A stretch of 18,413 nt of DNA from CABRXV01 sp900754955 (GTDB lineage: Bacteria > Actinomycetota > Coriobacteriia > Coriobacteriales > Eggerthellaceae). The translations under genes and the position numbers were made by a program. Position 1 is the stretch's first letter. The number at the start of each line of letters is the position of its first letter. Positions 1 through 6,724 of the stretch are shown piece after piece. Below the pieces are notes generated by a model. It saw only the letters and a program-made list of their open reading frames with translations, was not told the DNA's origin and made no database searches. The stretch is taken from NCBI GenBank assembly GCA_902475005.1, contig CABRXV010000040.1:1-18413 (forward strand). The letters are read 5' to 3'.

Positions 1-877
1 CCGCCACCGTGCAGGCCACACCGGCAACGGCGTTGGCGACCGCGAGCGCCTCACCCCACGGCGCGCCTGCTGCGCGCGCAGCGGCGAGCGCGCCCACGTG
101 GGCGTCCCCCGCGCCTACGGTGTCAACGACCTCGACGGGTTCGGTCGGCACCTTGATTACCGTACCGTCGGCCAGATACACCGCGGCGCCCTGGACTCCG
201 CACGTGATCACGCACGCATTTTCGCACGCTGCCGCAATCGCGCGACCAGCTTCATCGACCGTTGCGGCACCCGTAAACTCAAGCGCTTCCTGGTCGTTGA
301 GATGCCACACGGGATGCAGCGCGTTGATGCGCGCATGCTTCTCGGAGCCCACGCCCATAATGCGCGGACCGGGCGCGTAGTAGAACTCAAGATCAGGGTG
401 TCGCTCGACAAACAAGATGATCTCGCCACCGCCTGCGCCCTCGATTTCATAGCCCGACGCCACCGCCGCCGCGAAGCGCTCCCCATCGACGCGCTCGAAC
501 CACGAGCGCTCGAAACGGCGCTCAATGCCGGGAGCCGTGATCATTGTACGCTCGCCGTCGGGTTCTACAAGGCAGGTGCACACGCCGCAATCGAAGGTCG
601 TGTCGATCTCGAGCGCCGCGAGCCCGCGGGCGGCAAGACCCGCGCGAATAAAATCGGCGGTAGGGCCCGTGCCGAGAGGTGCCAGCAGGAAGCACGGCGC
701 ACCGAGCTCGCGCACGGCACAGCCGGAATTGAACGCGCAGCCGCCGAGGGTCTGCGTGCGTTCCGTGGCAATGACGCCTTCGCCACGCGCAGGCAGCCGC
801 GGCACACGGCAGACCACGTCGACCATCACCGCACCGATGCACAACACGCCACCCGACTGGACAGATCCCGAAACCAC
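1..877 (-). CDS. PfkB/ribokinase-family sugar kinase (3' end cut by window edge)
   Basis: This is a cytosolic kinase that would phosphorylate a sugar or nucleoside with ATP. I translated the minus strand by hand: an open frame of 292 residues with no stop reaches the window edge. Seen: the N-terminal substrate-site segment LGGCAFN (residues 44-50) with following ELGAP, and the C-terminal PfkB signature DTVGAGDAHVGAL (about residues 252-264). D258 of the GAGD anion hole is the expected catalytic base. The usual F or A after GAGD is replaced by AH, a small deviation. Only a few C-terminal residues should be missing. I chose the GTG at 877 because AGGGAAGGGG (883-892) sits 5 nt upstream. An in-frame ATG at 919 lies upstream of a likely -10 box (908-913) and adds unconserved residues. 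The exact substrate cannot be told from the sequence. Confidence 0.88.
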   Translation of the reverse strand, partial: MVSGSVQSGGVLCIGAVMVDVVCRVPRLPARGEGVIATERTQTLGGCAFNSGCAVRELGAPCFLLAPLGTGPTADFIRAGLAARGLAALEIDTTFDCGVCTCLVEPDGERTMITAPGIERRFERSWFERVDGERFAAAVASGYEIEGAGGGEIILFVERHPDLEFYYAPGPRIMGVGSEKHARINALHPVWHLNDQEALEFTGAATVDEAGRAIAAACENACVITCGVQGAAVYLADGTVIKVPTEPVEVVDTVGAGDAHVGALAAARAAGAPWGEALAVANAVAGVACTVA

Positions 878-907
878 GAACGCCCCTTCCCTCGCAAACA
901 CCGTCCC

Positions 908-913
908 ATTATC
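908..913 (-). promoter_or_regulatory. -10 box of the PfkB kinase promoter
   Basis: GATAAT reads on the minus strand, 31 nt before the GTG start codon. It would start transcription near 901 and give a leader of about 24 nt carrying the Shine-Dalgarno sequence. No good -35 hexamer is present at 16-18 bp, so an activator or a weak promoter is possible. Confidence 0.4.
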
Positions 914-958
914 GCGCATCGCGCACGACGACGTGATTCCCGCCGTTCGCCGGCCTTC

Positions 959-974
959 GCGCAACCGTTTGCGC
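959..974. promoter_or_regulatory. LacI-family-type operator palindrome
   Basis: GCGCAACCGTTTGCGC is a 16-bp palindrome centred on CG with one mismatched pair. It extends by one more C/G pair on each side. It closely resembles the known PurR-type LacI/GalR operator ACGCAAACGTTTGCGT (13 of 16 positions). It lies in the divergent region between the sugar kinase and the promoter at 1003, about 60 bp upstream of the kinase start site. LacI-family control of ribokinase-type genes is common. That this site is used is inference, and no regulator gene is in the window. Confidence 0.45.
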
Positions 975-1002
975 GGCAGAGGCGCTCATCTCTGATTAGT
1001 CG

Positions 1003-1031
1003 TTGACAGCTATTGGATTACGTCTTATATT
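1003..1031 (+). promoter_or_regulatory. Sigma-70-type promoter of hairpin RNA copy 1
   Basis: The -35 box TTGACA (1003-1008) and the -10 box TATATT (1026-1031) are separated by exactly 17 bp, which is close to ideal. The same arrangement recurs at 4206-4234 with an almost identical spacer. The conserved GAAT that follows leads to a predicted start near 1038. Confidence 0.75.
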
Positions 1032-1037
1032 GAATGC

Positions 1038-1098
1038 GGTCTGAAACACAGAAACGCACCCGACAGCTCCCCTCTAGGCTGTCGGGTGCGTTTCGTTT
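1038..1098 (+). ncRNA. Putative small hairpin RNA, copy 1
   Basis: The predicted transcript is about 61 nt. It has a short 5' tail (GGTCTGAAACACA), then a perfect 17-bp stem (1051-1067 with 1078-1094), a 10-nt loop TCCCCTCTAG and a trailing GTTT. A near-identical module lies at 4241-4303. The stems differ at three base pairs, each compensated on the opposite arm, while the loop core TCCCC and TCTAG stays constant. That favours an RNA function over a protein. The ATG at 1034 is not conserved in copy 2. The stem with its short T run can also act as terminator. Alternatives are a bidirectional terminator or a short palindromic repeat. I do not recognise a known family. Confidence 0.6.
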
Positions 1099-1294
1099 CA
1101 GGCGACATCGCGTACATCGTGCATCTGGATTCGCGCCCTCTCCCACGCAAAACGCCGCCGAAGCGACCAGCGTCGAACCAGCGCAAGCAGAAACGGAGCG
1201 CCGCAAACTCGCCCCGTTCGACAAGCCCGCGCCGCGTCGCAAACATCCGCCGCGCAACGCCAACACAGCAGCCACATGTGGTACCGTAGCCGCC

Positions 1295-2338
1295 ATGCCA
1301 GAATCGACCGACATCACCACCACCATCAGCAGCAGCGCCCGCGCTGCCGAAGCCCGCGCAGATACCGGCGCCGTCGGCAAGAGCGTAACGTCAGACGCCA
1401 ACGCTGCTGCAACCACCGTCGCCGCCCGCAGCCGGAGCTTCGCACGCGGCGTCATCTGCGCGCTCATCGGCGGCGCGCTGTGGGGGCTGTCGGGTGCGTG
1501 CTCCCAGTTCCTGCTTTCGAACTACGACATCACGCCTCTCTTCATCACGTGCGTGCGCATGGCGGGCTCGGGCATCCTGCTGCTCGCGCTGCTCCTCGCC
1601 ACCCGCCGCGACACGCTGCGCCGCATGGTGCGCGACCGCACCACCGTCCGCCAACTCGCACTGTTCGGCATCGGCGGGCTCTTCCTCTGCCAGATCACCT
1701 ACGTCGTTGCCATCAGCTACACGAACGCCGGCACCGCCACCGTGCTCCAAAGCACCGCGACCGTCGTCATCATGGCCGTCACCTGCGCAAAAGCCCGCAA
1801 GCTCCCGAGCAAAAGCGAGGCCGTGGGGCTCGCATGCGCGCTCGCCGCCGTATGGCTCATCGCCACGCAGGGCAACCCAGGCGCCATCATGTTGCCCGCG
1901 CTCGGGCTCATCTGGGGCGCCGCGAATGCGCTGTCAGTGTCCTTCTACATCATGTATCCGAGAAGACTGTTCACGCGCTGGGGCAGCCTGCCCACCACAG
2001 GCTGCGGCATGATCATCGGCGGCATCGCCGCCTGCGCGCTGTGGGCGGGATCAAGCGCATGGCAAAGCTCCCTCGCCCTGCCGAGCCTCGACGCAGCGGG
2101 AATCGCCGTGCTCGCCGTCATCGTGCTCTTCGGCACGTTCGCCGCCTTCGCACTCTATCTCCACGGCGTGTCGATCGTGGGCCCCGTCGCGGGCGGCCTG
2201 CTCGGCACCGTGGAGCCCGCGAGCGCCACCATTTGCTCAGCGCTCTGGCTCTCGACGGTGTTCTCGGCGGCCGACTGGGCGGGATTCGCGCTCATGATGG
2301 CGATGATCGTACTCGTCGCCGTTTCGAAGAAGGGCTAG
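1295..2338 (+). CDS. DMT-superfamily (EamA) transporter
   Basis: This is a 347-residue inner-membrane protein of the drug/metabolite transporter superfamily. Its members move amino acids, sugars or other small metabolites, and the substrate cannot be read here. Seen: a polar, Ala/Thr-rich N-terminal tail of about 50 residues, then about ten hydrophobic segments in two EamA halves. The first half begins at GVICALIGGALWGLSGACSQ. The second half carries the typical GTVEPASATICSALWL segment near the C terminus. I chose the ATG at 1295; the frame stays open upstream, but that extension would run through the hairpin RNA module and is not membrane-like. No clear Shine-Dalgarno sequence precedes it; a weak TACCGT at 1282-1287 would even allow a leaderless start. 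It converges with the symporter gene at 2470, with no obvious terminator between. Confidence 0.88.
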   Translation: MPESTDITTTISSSARAAEARADTGAVGKSVTSDANAAATTVAARSRSFARGVICALIGGALWGLSGACSQFLLSNYDITPLFITCVRMAGSGILLLALLLATRRDTLRRMVRDRTTVRQLALFGIGGLFLCQITYVVAISYTNAGTATVLQSTATVVIMAVTCAKARKLPSKSEAVGLACALAAVWLIATQGNPGAIMLPALGLIWGAANALSVSFYIMYPRRLFTRWGSLPTTGCGMIIGGIAACALWAGSSAWQSSLALPSLDAAGIAVLAVIVLFGTFAAFALYLHGVSIVGPVAGGLLGTVEPASATICSALWLSTVFSAADWAGFALMMAMIVLVAVSKKG

Positions 2339-2469
2339 GGAAGCGACCGCCCGCACGTCAAACGCGCAAGCCCACATCGCCCGCAGCGGCACAAGCCCCG
2401 CCGCCCGTTACGAGGCAGAACGCGAATACAGCCCGCGCCGTCCCTTCGCCGTGCGCCATGAACGAGACG

Positions 2470-3939
2470 TCAGCCCCGCCCCTCTGTCACGCGTTCGCCC
2501 TCGTCGAGCCTCACGTGCCAGCACTCCGTTGCCGGCAGGCCCTCGATGTCCTCGGCAACGAACACGGGATCCTTCCCCGCCTTCCGCTGCTCCGTGTAGT
2601 TGCTGAGCGCCTTGAACGCCCATTTTCCGAGCAGCAGAATCGCCACGAGGTTCACCATCGCCATGAACGCCATGGTGATGTCGGCGAAGTTCCAAGCGAG
2701 CGTGAAGTTGTTGAGGCAGCCCACCATGATGGCGACCAGGCACGTAATGCGGAACACGAACAGCACCGTGTCGTTTTTCGTGATGAAGCGGATGTTGCCC
2801 TCGGCGTAGAAGTAATTGCCGATGAGGCTCGAGAACGCGAAGCAGAAGATGGCGAACGTGACGAGATGGATGCCGATCTCGCCCACCGACGAGTTGATGG
2901 CCATCTGCACGAGCGGCATGCCGTTGAGGTCGCCGAACGTGCCGCCCTGCTTCACGAAGAAGATGAGTACGATGAACGCCGAGCACGTGCACACGAGCAT
3001 CGTGTCGAGGTACACCGAGAGCGTCTGCACGAGGCCCTGCTTGCAGGGATGCGACACGCTCGCCGTGGCGGCGGCGTTCGGGGCGGAGCCCATGCCAGCT
3101 TCGTTGGAGAACAGACCGCGCTTGATGCCAAGCACCACAACCGAGCCCGCGAAGCCGCCGAAGATCGACTGGAAGTCGAAGGCCGACTGGAAGATGTAGC
3201 CGAACGCCTCGGGAAGTAGGCTGAGGTTCGTCACCGTGATGAGCAGGCCGAGCGCCAGGTACGCCACCGCCATGATGGGCACGAGCACCGACGAGATCAC
3301 GCTGATGCGCTTCGAGCCGCCGAAGATCACCGCGGCCGTGAGCACGATGAGCACCGCGCCGAGAATGACAGCCGTGCCGTTGGTGGCGTAGTCGGGGATG
3401 TAGTACTCGAGCGCGCTCGCCATGTTGTACGCCTGCAGACCGTTGAAGCCGTACGCATAGCACACGATGAGCAGCACCGCGAACACGATGCCGAGCCAAC
3501 GATGGCCGAGCGCTTGCTCGATGTAGTAGGCGGGCCCGCCACGGAACTCGCCCTCCTTGCCGCGCACCTTCCAGATCTGGGCGAGCGTGGACTCCACGAA
3601 CGCCGACGCCGCACCGAGCAGTGCCATGAGCCACATCCAGAAGATGGCGCCCGGGCCGCCCGTAGCCACCGCCGTCGCGATACCCGCGATGTTGCCCGTG
3701 CCCACGCGCGATGCGGTCGACACCATCATCGCCTGGAACGACGAGATGGACTTCTCGCCGTCCACGTGCTTCTTCTCCATGAGCTGCTTGAACATGTCCT
3801 TGAGATAGCGAATCTGCACGAAACGCGTGCGCACCGTGAAGTACAGCGCGCATCCCACGAGCAGAATCACCAGAATATACGTGTAGAGAAAGTCGCTGAT
3901 CGCCGATGTCGCGCTGATCAGCATCGCATTCATGTCCAC
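2470..3939 (-). CDS. AGCS-family sodium:amino-acid (alanine/glycine) symporter
   Basis: This is a 489-residue inner-membrane carrier of the alanine/glycine:cation symporter family, which imports small neutral amino acids with sodium. Seen: about ten or eleven hydrophobic segments; the family's early motif STASRVGTGNIAGIA (residues 74-88) followed by GGPGAIFWMW; and GLFSNEAGMGSAPNAAATA near residues 275-293. The length is normal for the family. I chose the GTG at 3939 because AAGGAGGG (3947-3954) lies 7 nt upstream. An ATG two codons later would be too far from it. The gene stands alone. Its upstream region carries a weak minus-strand promoter, and the second hairpin RNA is transcribed divergently from it. 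The exact amino acid is inferred from family membership only. Confidence 0.93.
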   Translation of the reverse strand: MDMNAMLISATSAISDFLYTYILVILLVGCALYFTVRTRFVQIRYLKDMFKQLMEKKHVDGEKSISSFQAMMVSTASRVGTGNIAGIATAVATGGPGAIFWMWLMALLGAASAFVESTLAQIWKVRGKEGEFRGGPAYYIEQALGHRWLGIVFAVLLIVCYAYGFNGLQAYNMASALEYYIPDYATNGTAVILGAVLIVLTAAVIFGGSKRISVISSVLVPIMAVAYLALGLLITVTNLSLLPEAFGYIFQSAFDFQSIFGGFAGSVVVLGIKRGLFSNEAGMGSAPNAAATASVSHPCKQGLVQTLSVYLDTMLVCTCSAFIVLIFFVKQGGTFGDLNGMPLVQMAINSSVGEIGIHLVTFAIFCFAFSSLIGNYFYAEGNIRFITKNDTVLFVFRITCLVAIMVGCLNNFTLAWNFADITMAFMAMVNLVAILLLGKWAFKALSNYTEQRKAGKDPVFVAEDIEGLPATECWHVRLDEGERVTEGRG

Positions 3940-4076
3940 CGTCGGACCCTCCTTGCCAGCATCGCGGCTGCGCGCCGATTCGGGCCGTACCCGTCTCTCC
4001 CCTGGCGCGTCGCCGCATGCACGAGAAGCGATGCTGTTTCGGCCCGCTTCCCACGTTTTGTTCGCTTGAGCCTGCC

Positions 4077-4082
4077 ATTGTA
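4077..4082 (-). promoter_or_regulatory. Possible -10 box for the AGCS symporter
   Basis: TACAAT reads on the minus strand within a short AT-rich island, 138 nt before the GTG start codon. The best -35 candidate (a TCGACG-like hexamer at about 18 bp) is poor. This is the only credible -10 I saw between 3955 and 4200. Confidence 0.3.
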
Positions 4083-4205
4083 CTAAAACACCACGTCCCG
4101 CGTCGAAAAAGACTCGGCGGCGCGCGCGGACGCCCGATGTTGCGCCCGCTCCTCAAGCCACATGAGGGACGATCCACGTCCTCGCGGTTTTCCGCACTGT
4201 AGTTC

Positions 4206-4234
4206 TTGACTGCTATTAGATTATGTCTTATATT
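4206..4234 (+). promoter_or_regulatory. Sigma-70-type promoter of hairpin RNA copy 2
   Basis: The -35 box TTGACT (4206-4211) and the -10 box TATATT (4229-4234) are again exactly 17 bp apart. The spacer differs from that of copy 1 (1003-1031) at only two positions. Such close conservation through -35, spacer and -10 argues that the promoter and the RNA move or duplicate as one unit. Confidence 0.75.
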
Positions 4235-4240
4235 GAATAT

Positions 4241-4303
4241 GGTCTAAACACAGGAACGAAGCCGACAGCTCCCCCTCTAGCGCTGTCGGCTTCGTTCCGT
4301 TTT
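4241..4303 (+). ncRNA. Putative small hairpin RNA, copy 2
   Basis: The predicted transcript is about 63 nt. It has the 5' tail GGTCTAAACACA, a perfect 17-bp stem (4253-4269 with 4282-4298), a 12-nt loop TCCCCCTCTAGC and a trailing GTTTT. Compared with copy 1, the stem pairs 2, 7 and 9 changed from A-U, C-G, C-G to G-C, A-U, G-C. No pair was broken. An ATG in the tail is followed at once by a stop (ATG GTC TAA), which rules out a conserved leader peptide. It lies between the divergent AGCS symporter gene and the parS site. The function is unknown. Confidence 0.6.
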
Positions 4304-4494
4304 GAGCGCATTTCAGCTTAAACAAAATGCAAGAACCGCCGCAGTATTCGATACGTGCGAACACCGCCACAGCGCTACAGCACTCAAACGCGCAAAAGCG
4401 GGGTCGCAGCCGCCGCGTCCTTCAATGGACGCAACGCTGATGTAATCGTCACGGCACCCTGCGTGTCCAACATCCCCATCGCATCTAGCATCAA
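4304..4494. other. Intergenic stretch without a recognisable gene
   Basis: I see no credible coding region, promoter or RNA here. A 6-bp dyad GCGTCC-N6-GGACGC is present within 4415-4440. The sequence is less GC-biased than the flanking genes and separates the hairpin RNA from the parS site. Confidence 0.5.
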
Positions 4495-4512
4495 ATGTTT
4501 CACGTGAAACAT
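4495..4512. promoter_or_regulatory. parS: parS centromere-like site (ParB binding)
   Basis: Positions 4496-4511 read TGTTTCACGTGAAACA, an exact match to the bacterial parS consensus known from Bacillus Spo0J/ParB. One further A/T pair on each side makes an 18-bp perfect palindrome. ParB binds here, spreads, and loads SMC to segregate the origin region. Chromosomal parS sites lie mostly near oriC, so the window is probably origin-proximal. No parA or parB gene is in the window. Confidence 0.9.
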
Positions 4513-4639
4513 TCGTTCGTGTGCGTTTCGCTCTCCGCCATACCCGCGAAACATTTCATTTACTTCATTCGCACTCGCATACCCACCTCACCGCCCCCAT
4601 GTAGGCGTTACGTGGAGTTCCGCCGCGGAAGGCCGGCCG

Positions 4640-4669
4640 TTCACAATTGCTCCATGCATATAGTTATAG
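4640..4669 (+). promoter_or_regulatory. Promoter of the Hsp70/J-protein operon
   Basis: TTCACA (4640-4645) and TTATAG (4664-4669) are 18 bp apart; TATAGT one base later is an alternative -10. The -10 lies inside the inverted repeat at 4662-4686. Transcription from here would give a leader of about 135 nt before the first gene at 4814. No CIRCE or HAIR (HspR) element is visible. Confidence 0.45.
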
Positions 4670-4686
4670 TTTCAAAACTAATAACT
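4662..4686. promoter_or_regulatory. Inverted repeat, likely MarR-family operator
   Basis: The half sites AGTTATAGTTT and AAACTAATAACT form an inverted repeat that is perfect apart from one extra base in the right arm. Its core, TAGTTT-CA-AAACTA (4667-4680), is a perfect dyad. AT-rich dyads of this kind overlapping the -10 box are typical MarR operators. The second gene of the downstream operon encodes a MarR protein, so autorepression is the natural reading. It is inferred, not shown. Confidence 0.55.
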
Positions 4687-4813
4687 GACAGGGCGGCATG
4701 GCACGGCCAGCAACGTGCGTCTGATGCGATCGCCGCAGCGCGATCGACGCGACGCACAACGCAGCGCGCCACCGTGCCACCGCCCCCCAACCGCAAAGGA
4801 CGGCAAAACGAAC

Positions 4814-5230
4814 ATGGGCAACTTCCTCGGCAACCTCGGCTGGCGCATCGCGCAATTCATGCAGGGACGCAACGGCATCGACACGATCGCGCAGTACGCC
4901 ATCGGCGCAGGCATCATCTTCACGATCATCGACTTCTTCGTGAACAGCCTCATCCTCTCCACGCTCGGCCTCATCTGCCTCGTCTACGCCATCTTCCGCT
5001 GCTACTCGAAGAACATCTCGGCGCGTGCGCTCGAAAACGCCAAGTTCGAGGCGTGGGTGCGCAAGCCCAAGGCGGCTGTGGGCCATGCGCGCGTGCGCTG
5101 GGCGAACCGCGCCACCACTAAGTACTTCACCTGCTCGCAATGCGGGCAGTCGCTCTCGGTTCCGAAGGGCAAGGGCACGCTGCGCGTCACGTGCCCCAAG
5201 TGCCGCCATCAGACCACCATCAAGTCGTAG
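4814..5230 (+). CDS. Small membrane protein with C-terminal zinc ribbon
   Basis: This is a 138-residue protein of unknown function. Seen: two adjacent hydrophobic segments (about residues 25-43 and 46-62), a basic linker, and a C-terminal zinc-ribbon with C107-x2-C110 and C127-x2-C130, which should bind one Zn. The ribbon would face the cytosol if both segments span the membrane as a hairpin. I chose the ATG at 4814 over longer in-frame starts because the upstream extension is low-complexity and basic. AAAGGA (4795-4800) is the best Shine-Dalgarno candidate, though 13 nt away. The stop is 4 nt before the next gene, so it is the first gene of the MarR-DUF5685-J-protein-Hsp70 operon. A role in membrane-linked quality control is a guess from that context. 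Confidence 0.75.
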   Translation: MGNFLGNLGWRIAQFMQGRNGIDTIAQYAIGAGIIFTIIDFFVNSLILSTLGLICLVYAIFRCYSKNISARALENAKFEAWVRKPKAAVGHARVRWANRATTKYFTCSQCGQSLSVPKGKGTLRVTCPKCRHQTTIKS

Positions 5231-5234
5231 CGCT

Positions 5235-5879
5235 ATGGCATCCGCAACCGACACGCGCACTGCCGCAGCAAACGCCGCAGAAGTGCATGACAGCCTGCGC
5301 ATGTGGCGACGCGAGCTCATGAGCATCACCTTCGACATGCAGCGCACCGCCGACCGCATCACCGAACCGCTGCGTCACCGCCACGATCTCACGCAGCAGC
5401 AGCTGCTCGTGCTGACCACGCTCGAGAACAAGCCCGATCAGCGGCCAAGCCACATCAGCGACAAGCTCGGCATCCTGCGCGCGAACTTCGCCTCGATCTG
5501 CCACAAGCTCGAGCAGCGCGGCCTTGTGTGTCGCAAGCCCTGCGAGGACGACCGCCGCGCCTACGAGCTGCATCTCACCGATGCCGGTCACGCCCTGCTC
5601 GACGAGCTCGACGGCGAAATCGACACCGCCTTCAAGCGCGCCATCGACGAGATGCCGCAGGAGACGGTCACGGGCCTCGTCGAGGGCTGCAAGGCGCTGC
5701 GCGCCGTGCACCGCAAAATGCACGAGCACGCCGCCGCAGCAGAAGCCGCCGAGGCCGAAGCCGCGACGTCAGAAGCCGCGACGGCACCCACCGCAAAGAA
5801 CGCCGCCGCACAGCCCACCACCTCCCCGGCCGCAACCGCCGCCCCCACCTCCGAGGACGCCCCATGTTCGGCATCGTAA
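5235..5879 (+). CDS. MarR-family transcriptional regulator
   Basis: This is a 214-residue DNA-binding regulator. Seen: a helical N terminus for dimerisation, a winged helix-turn-helix (about residues 50-125) with LTQQQLLVLTTLE, SHISDKLGILRANFASICHKLEQRGLV as recognition region, and the wing CEDDRRAYELHLTDAG, where the DRR is the typical MarR wing motif. From about residue 165 it ends in an unusual Ala/Pro/Thr-rich tail of about 50 residues, which is absent from ordinary MarR proteins (about 150 residues). The tail-coding part overlaps the next gene by 16 nt. It starts 4 nt after the zinc-ribbon gene. It probably binds the dyad at 4662-4686 and controls its own operon; a ligand is not evident. 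Confidence 0.88.
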   Translation: MASATDTRTAAANAAEVHDSLRMWRRELMSITFDMQRTADRITEPLRHRHDLTQQQLLVLTTLENKPDQRPSHISDKLGILRANFASICHKLEQRGLVCRKPCEDDRRAYELHLTDAGHALLDELDGEIDTAFKRAIDEMPQETVTGLVEGCKALRAVHRKMHEHAAAAEAAEAEAATSEAATAPTAKNAAAQPTTSPAATAAPTSEDAPCSAS

Positions 5880-6724
5880 CTGCCAGCCTCTCCTACGTGA
5901 GCGACGAGGAGAAGAAGCGCTACCACGCCCTGTACTGCGGGCTGTGCCGCACTCTGAAGGACCGCTACGGCCAGGCAAGCCGCGGCGTGCTCACCTACGA
6001 CCTCACCTTCTACATCATGCTGTGCAACTCGCTGCACGAGCCGCCCGAGAACCGCGGCGAGGCGCACTGCGTCACGCATCCCGTGCGCAAGATGCCCTAC
6101 GCGCGCTCGCGCTGGAGCGACTACGCCGCCGACCTCGCCGTAGCGCTCGCCTACCACAAGCTGCTCGACGACTGGCACGACGAGCGATCTAAGAAGGCGC
6201 GCGCCGCCCAAGCGCTGCTCGCAGGGGCCTACCGCAAGGCGCAGGAGCGCATCCCCGCGCAATGCGCCGCCATCGAGGCGTCGATGGCGCGCACCGCCGT
6301 CATCGAGAGCGACCCCGACTCCTCGCCCGACGCGGCGGCGCATGAGTTCGGCGACCTGCTCGGCGAGCTCTTCGCGCACGATCAGGGCGTCTGGACCGAC
6401 GCCATGCGCACGTTCGGCAAGCAGCTCGGACGCTTCATCTACCTCATGGACGCCGCCGTCGACTACGCCGACGACGCGAAGGCGGGCTCGTACAACCCGT
6501 TCGTGAAGCTCGGCTCCACGCCTGAGAATATGAAGACTTTGCTCACAGTGCTCATCGGCGACGCTGCGGCAACGTTCGAGAAGCTACCCTTAGAGCAAGA
6601 CCTGCATCTCATGCGCAGCGTCCTGTACTCGGGCGTCTGGCAGCAATTCAACAAAACGTACGAAGCGAACGACGCCGATGCGCACGCACGCGCCGATCGC
6701 GACGAGAAAGAGCACCATGACTGA
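5864..6724 (+). CDS. DUF5685-family protein
   Basis: This is a 286-residue, mostly helical protein of unknown biochemical function. Seen: the family's N-terminal signature with YHALYCGLCRTLKDRYG (C25-x2-C28), then LTYDLTFYIML, C69, an acidic motif LLDDWHDE (residues 100-107), and a second block GRFIYLMDAAVDYADD ending in SYNPF (about residues 187-211). The two Asp-rich helices spaced about 95 residues apart recall the all-helical isoprenoid synthases, but this is only my inference. As I recall, relatives in Clostridia also lie beside J-domain genes. It overlaps the MarR gene by 16 nt and the J-protein gene by 8 nt, so all three are translationally coupled. Confidence 0.8.
   Translation: MFGIVTASLSYVSDEEKKRYHALYCGLCRTLKDRYGQASRGVLTYDLTFYIMLCNSLHEPPENRGEAHCVTHPVRKMPYARSRWSDYAADLAVALAYHKLLDDWHDERSKKARAAQALLAGAYRKAQERIPAQCAAIEASMARTAVIESDPDSSPDAAAHEFGDLLGELFAHDQGVWTDAMRTFGKQLGRFIYLMDAAVDYADDAKAGSYNPFVKLGSTPENMKTLLTVLIGDAAATFEKLPLEQDLHLMRSVLYSGVWQQFNKTYEANDADAHARADRDEKEHHD

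Noticed and set aside
93..104. GCCCACGTGGGC palindrome as a second parS site
   Set aside because: It shares only the central CACGTG with parS and lacks the TGTTT/AAACA arms. It lies inside the PfkB coding region next to GAGD codons.
1034..1294. Upstream extension of the DMT exporter to an ATG at 1034
   Set aside because: It would translate through the hairpin module, lacks a ribosome-binding site, and adds 87 basic residues that do not fit the family. The same ATG is not conserved in the second module copy.
1276..3219. A 647-codon plus-strand frame spanning the exporter and the symporter gene
   Set aside because: It is an Arg/His-rich shadow of the DMT gene followed by antisense of the AGCS gene. 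Both overlapping genes have strong family motifs.
4495..5121. A plus-strand frame opening at the parS site
   Set aside because: Its ATG is part of the parS palindrome, there is no ribosome-binding site, and its later part is an out-of-frame shadow of the zinc-ribbon gene.
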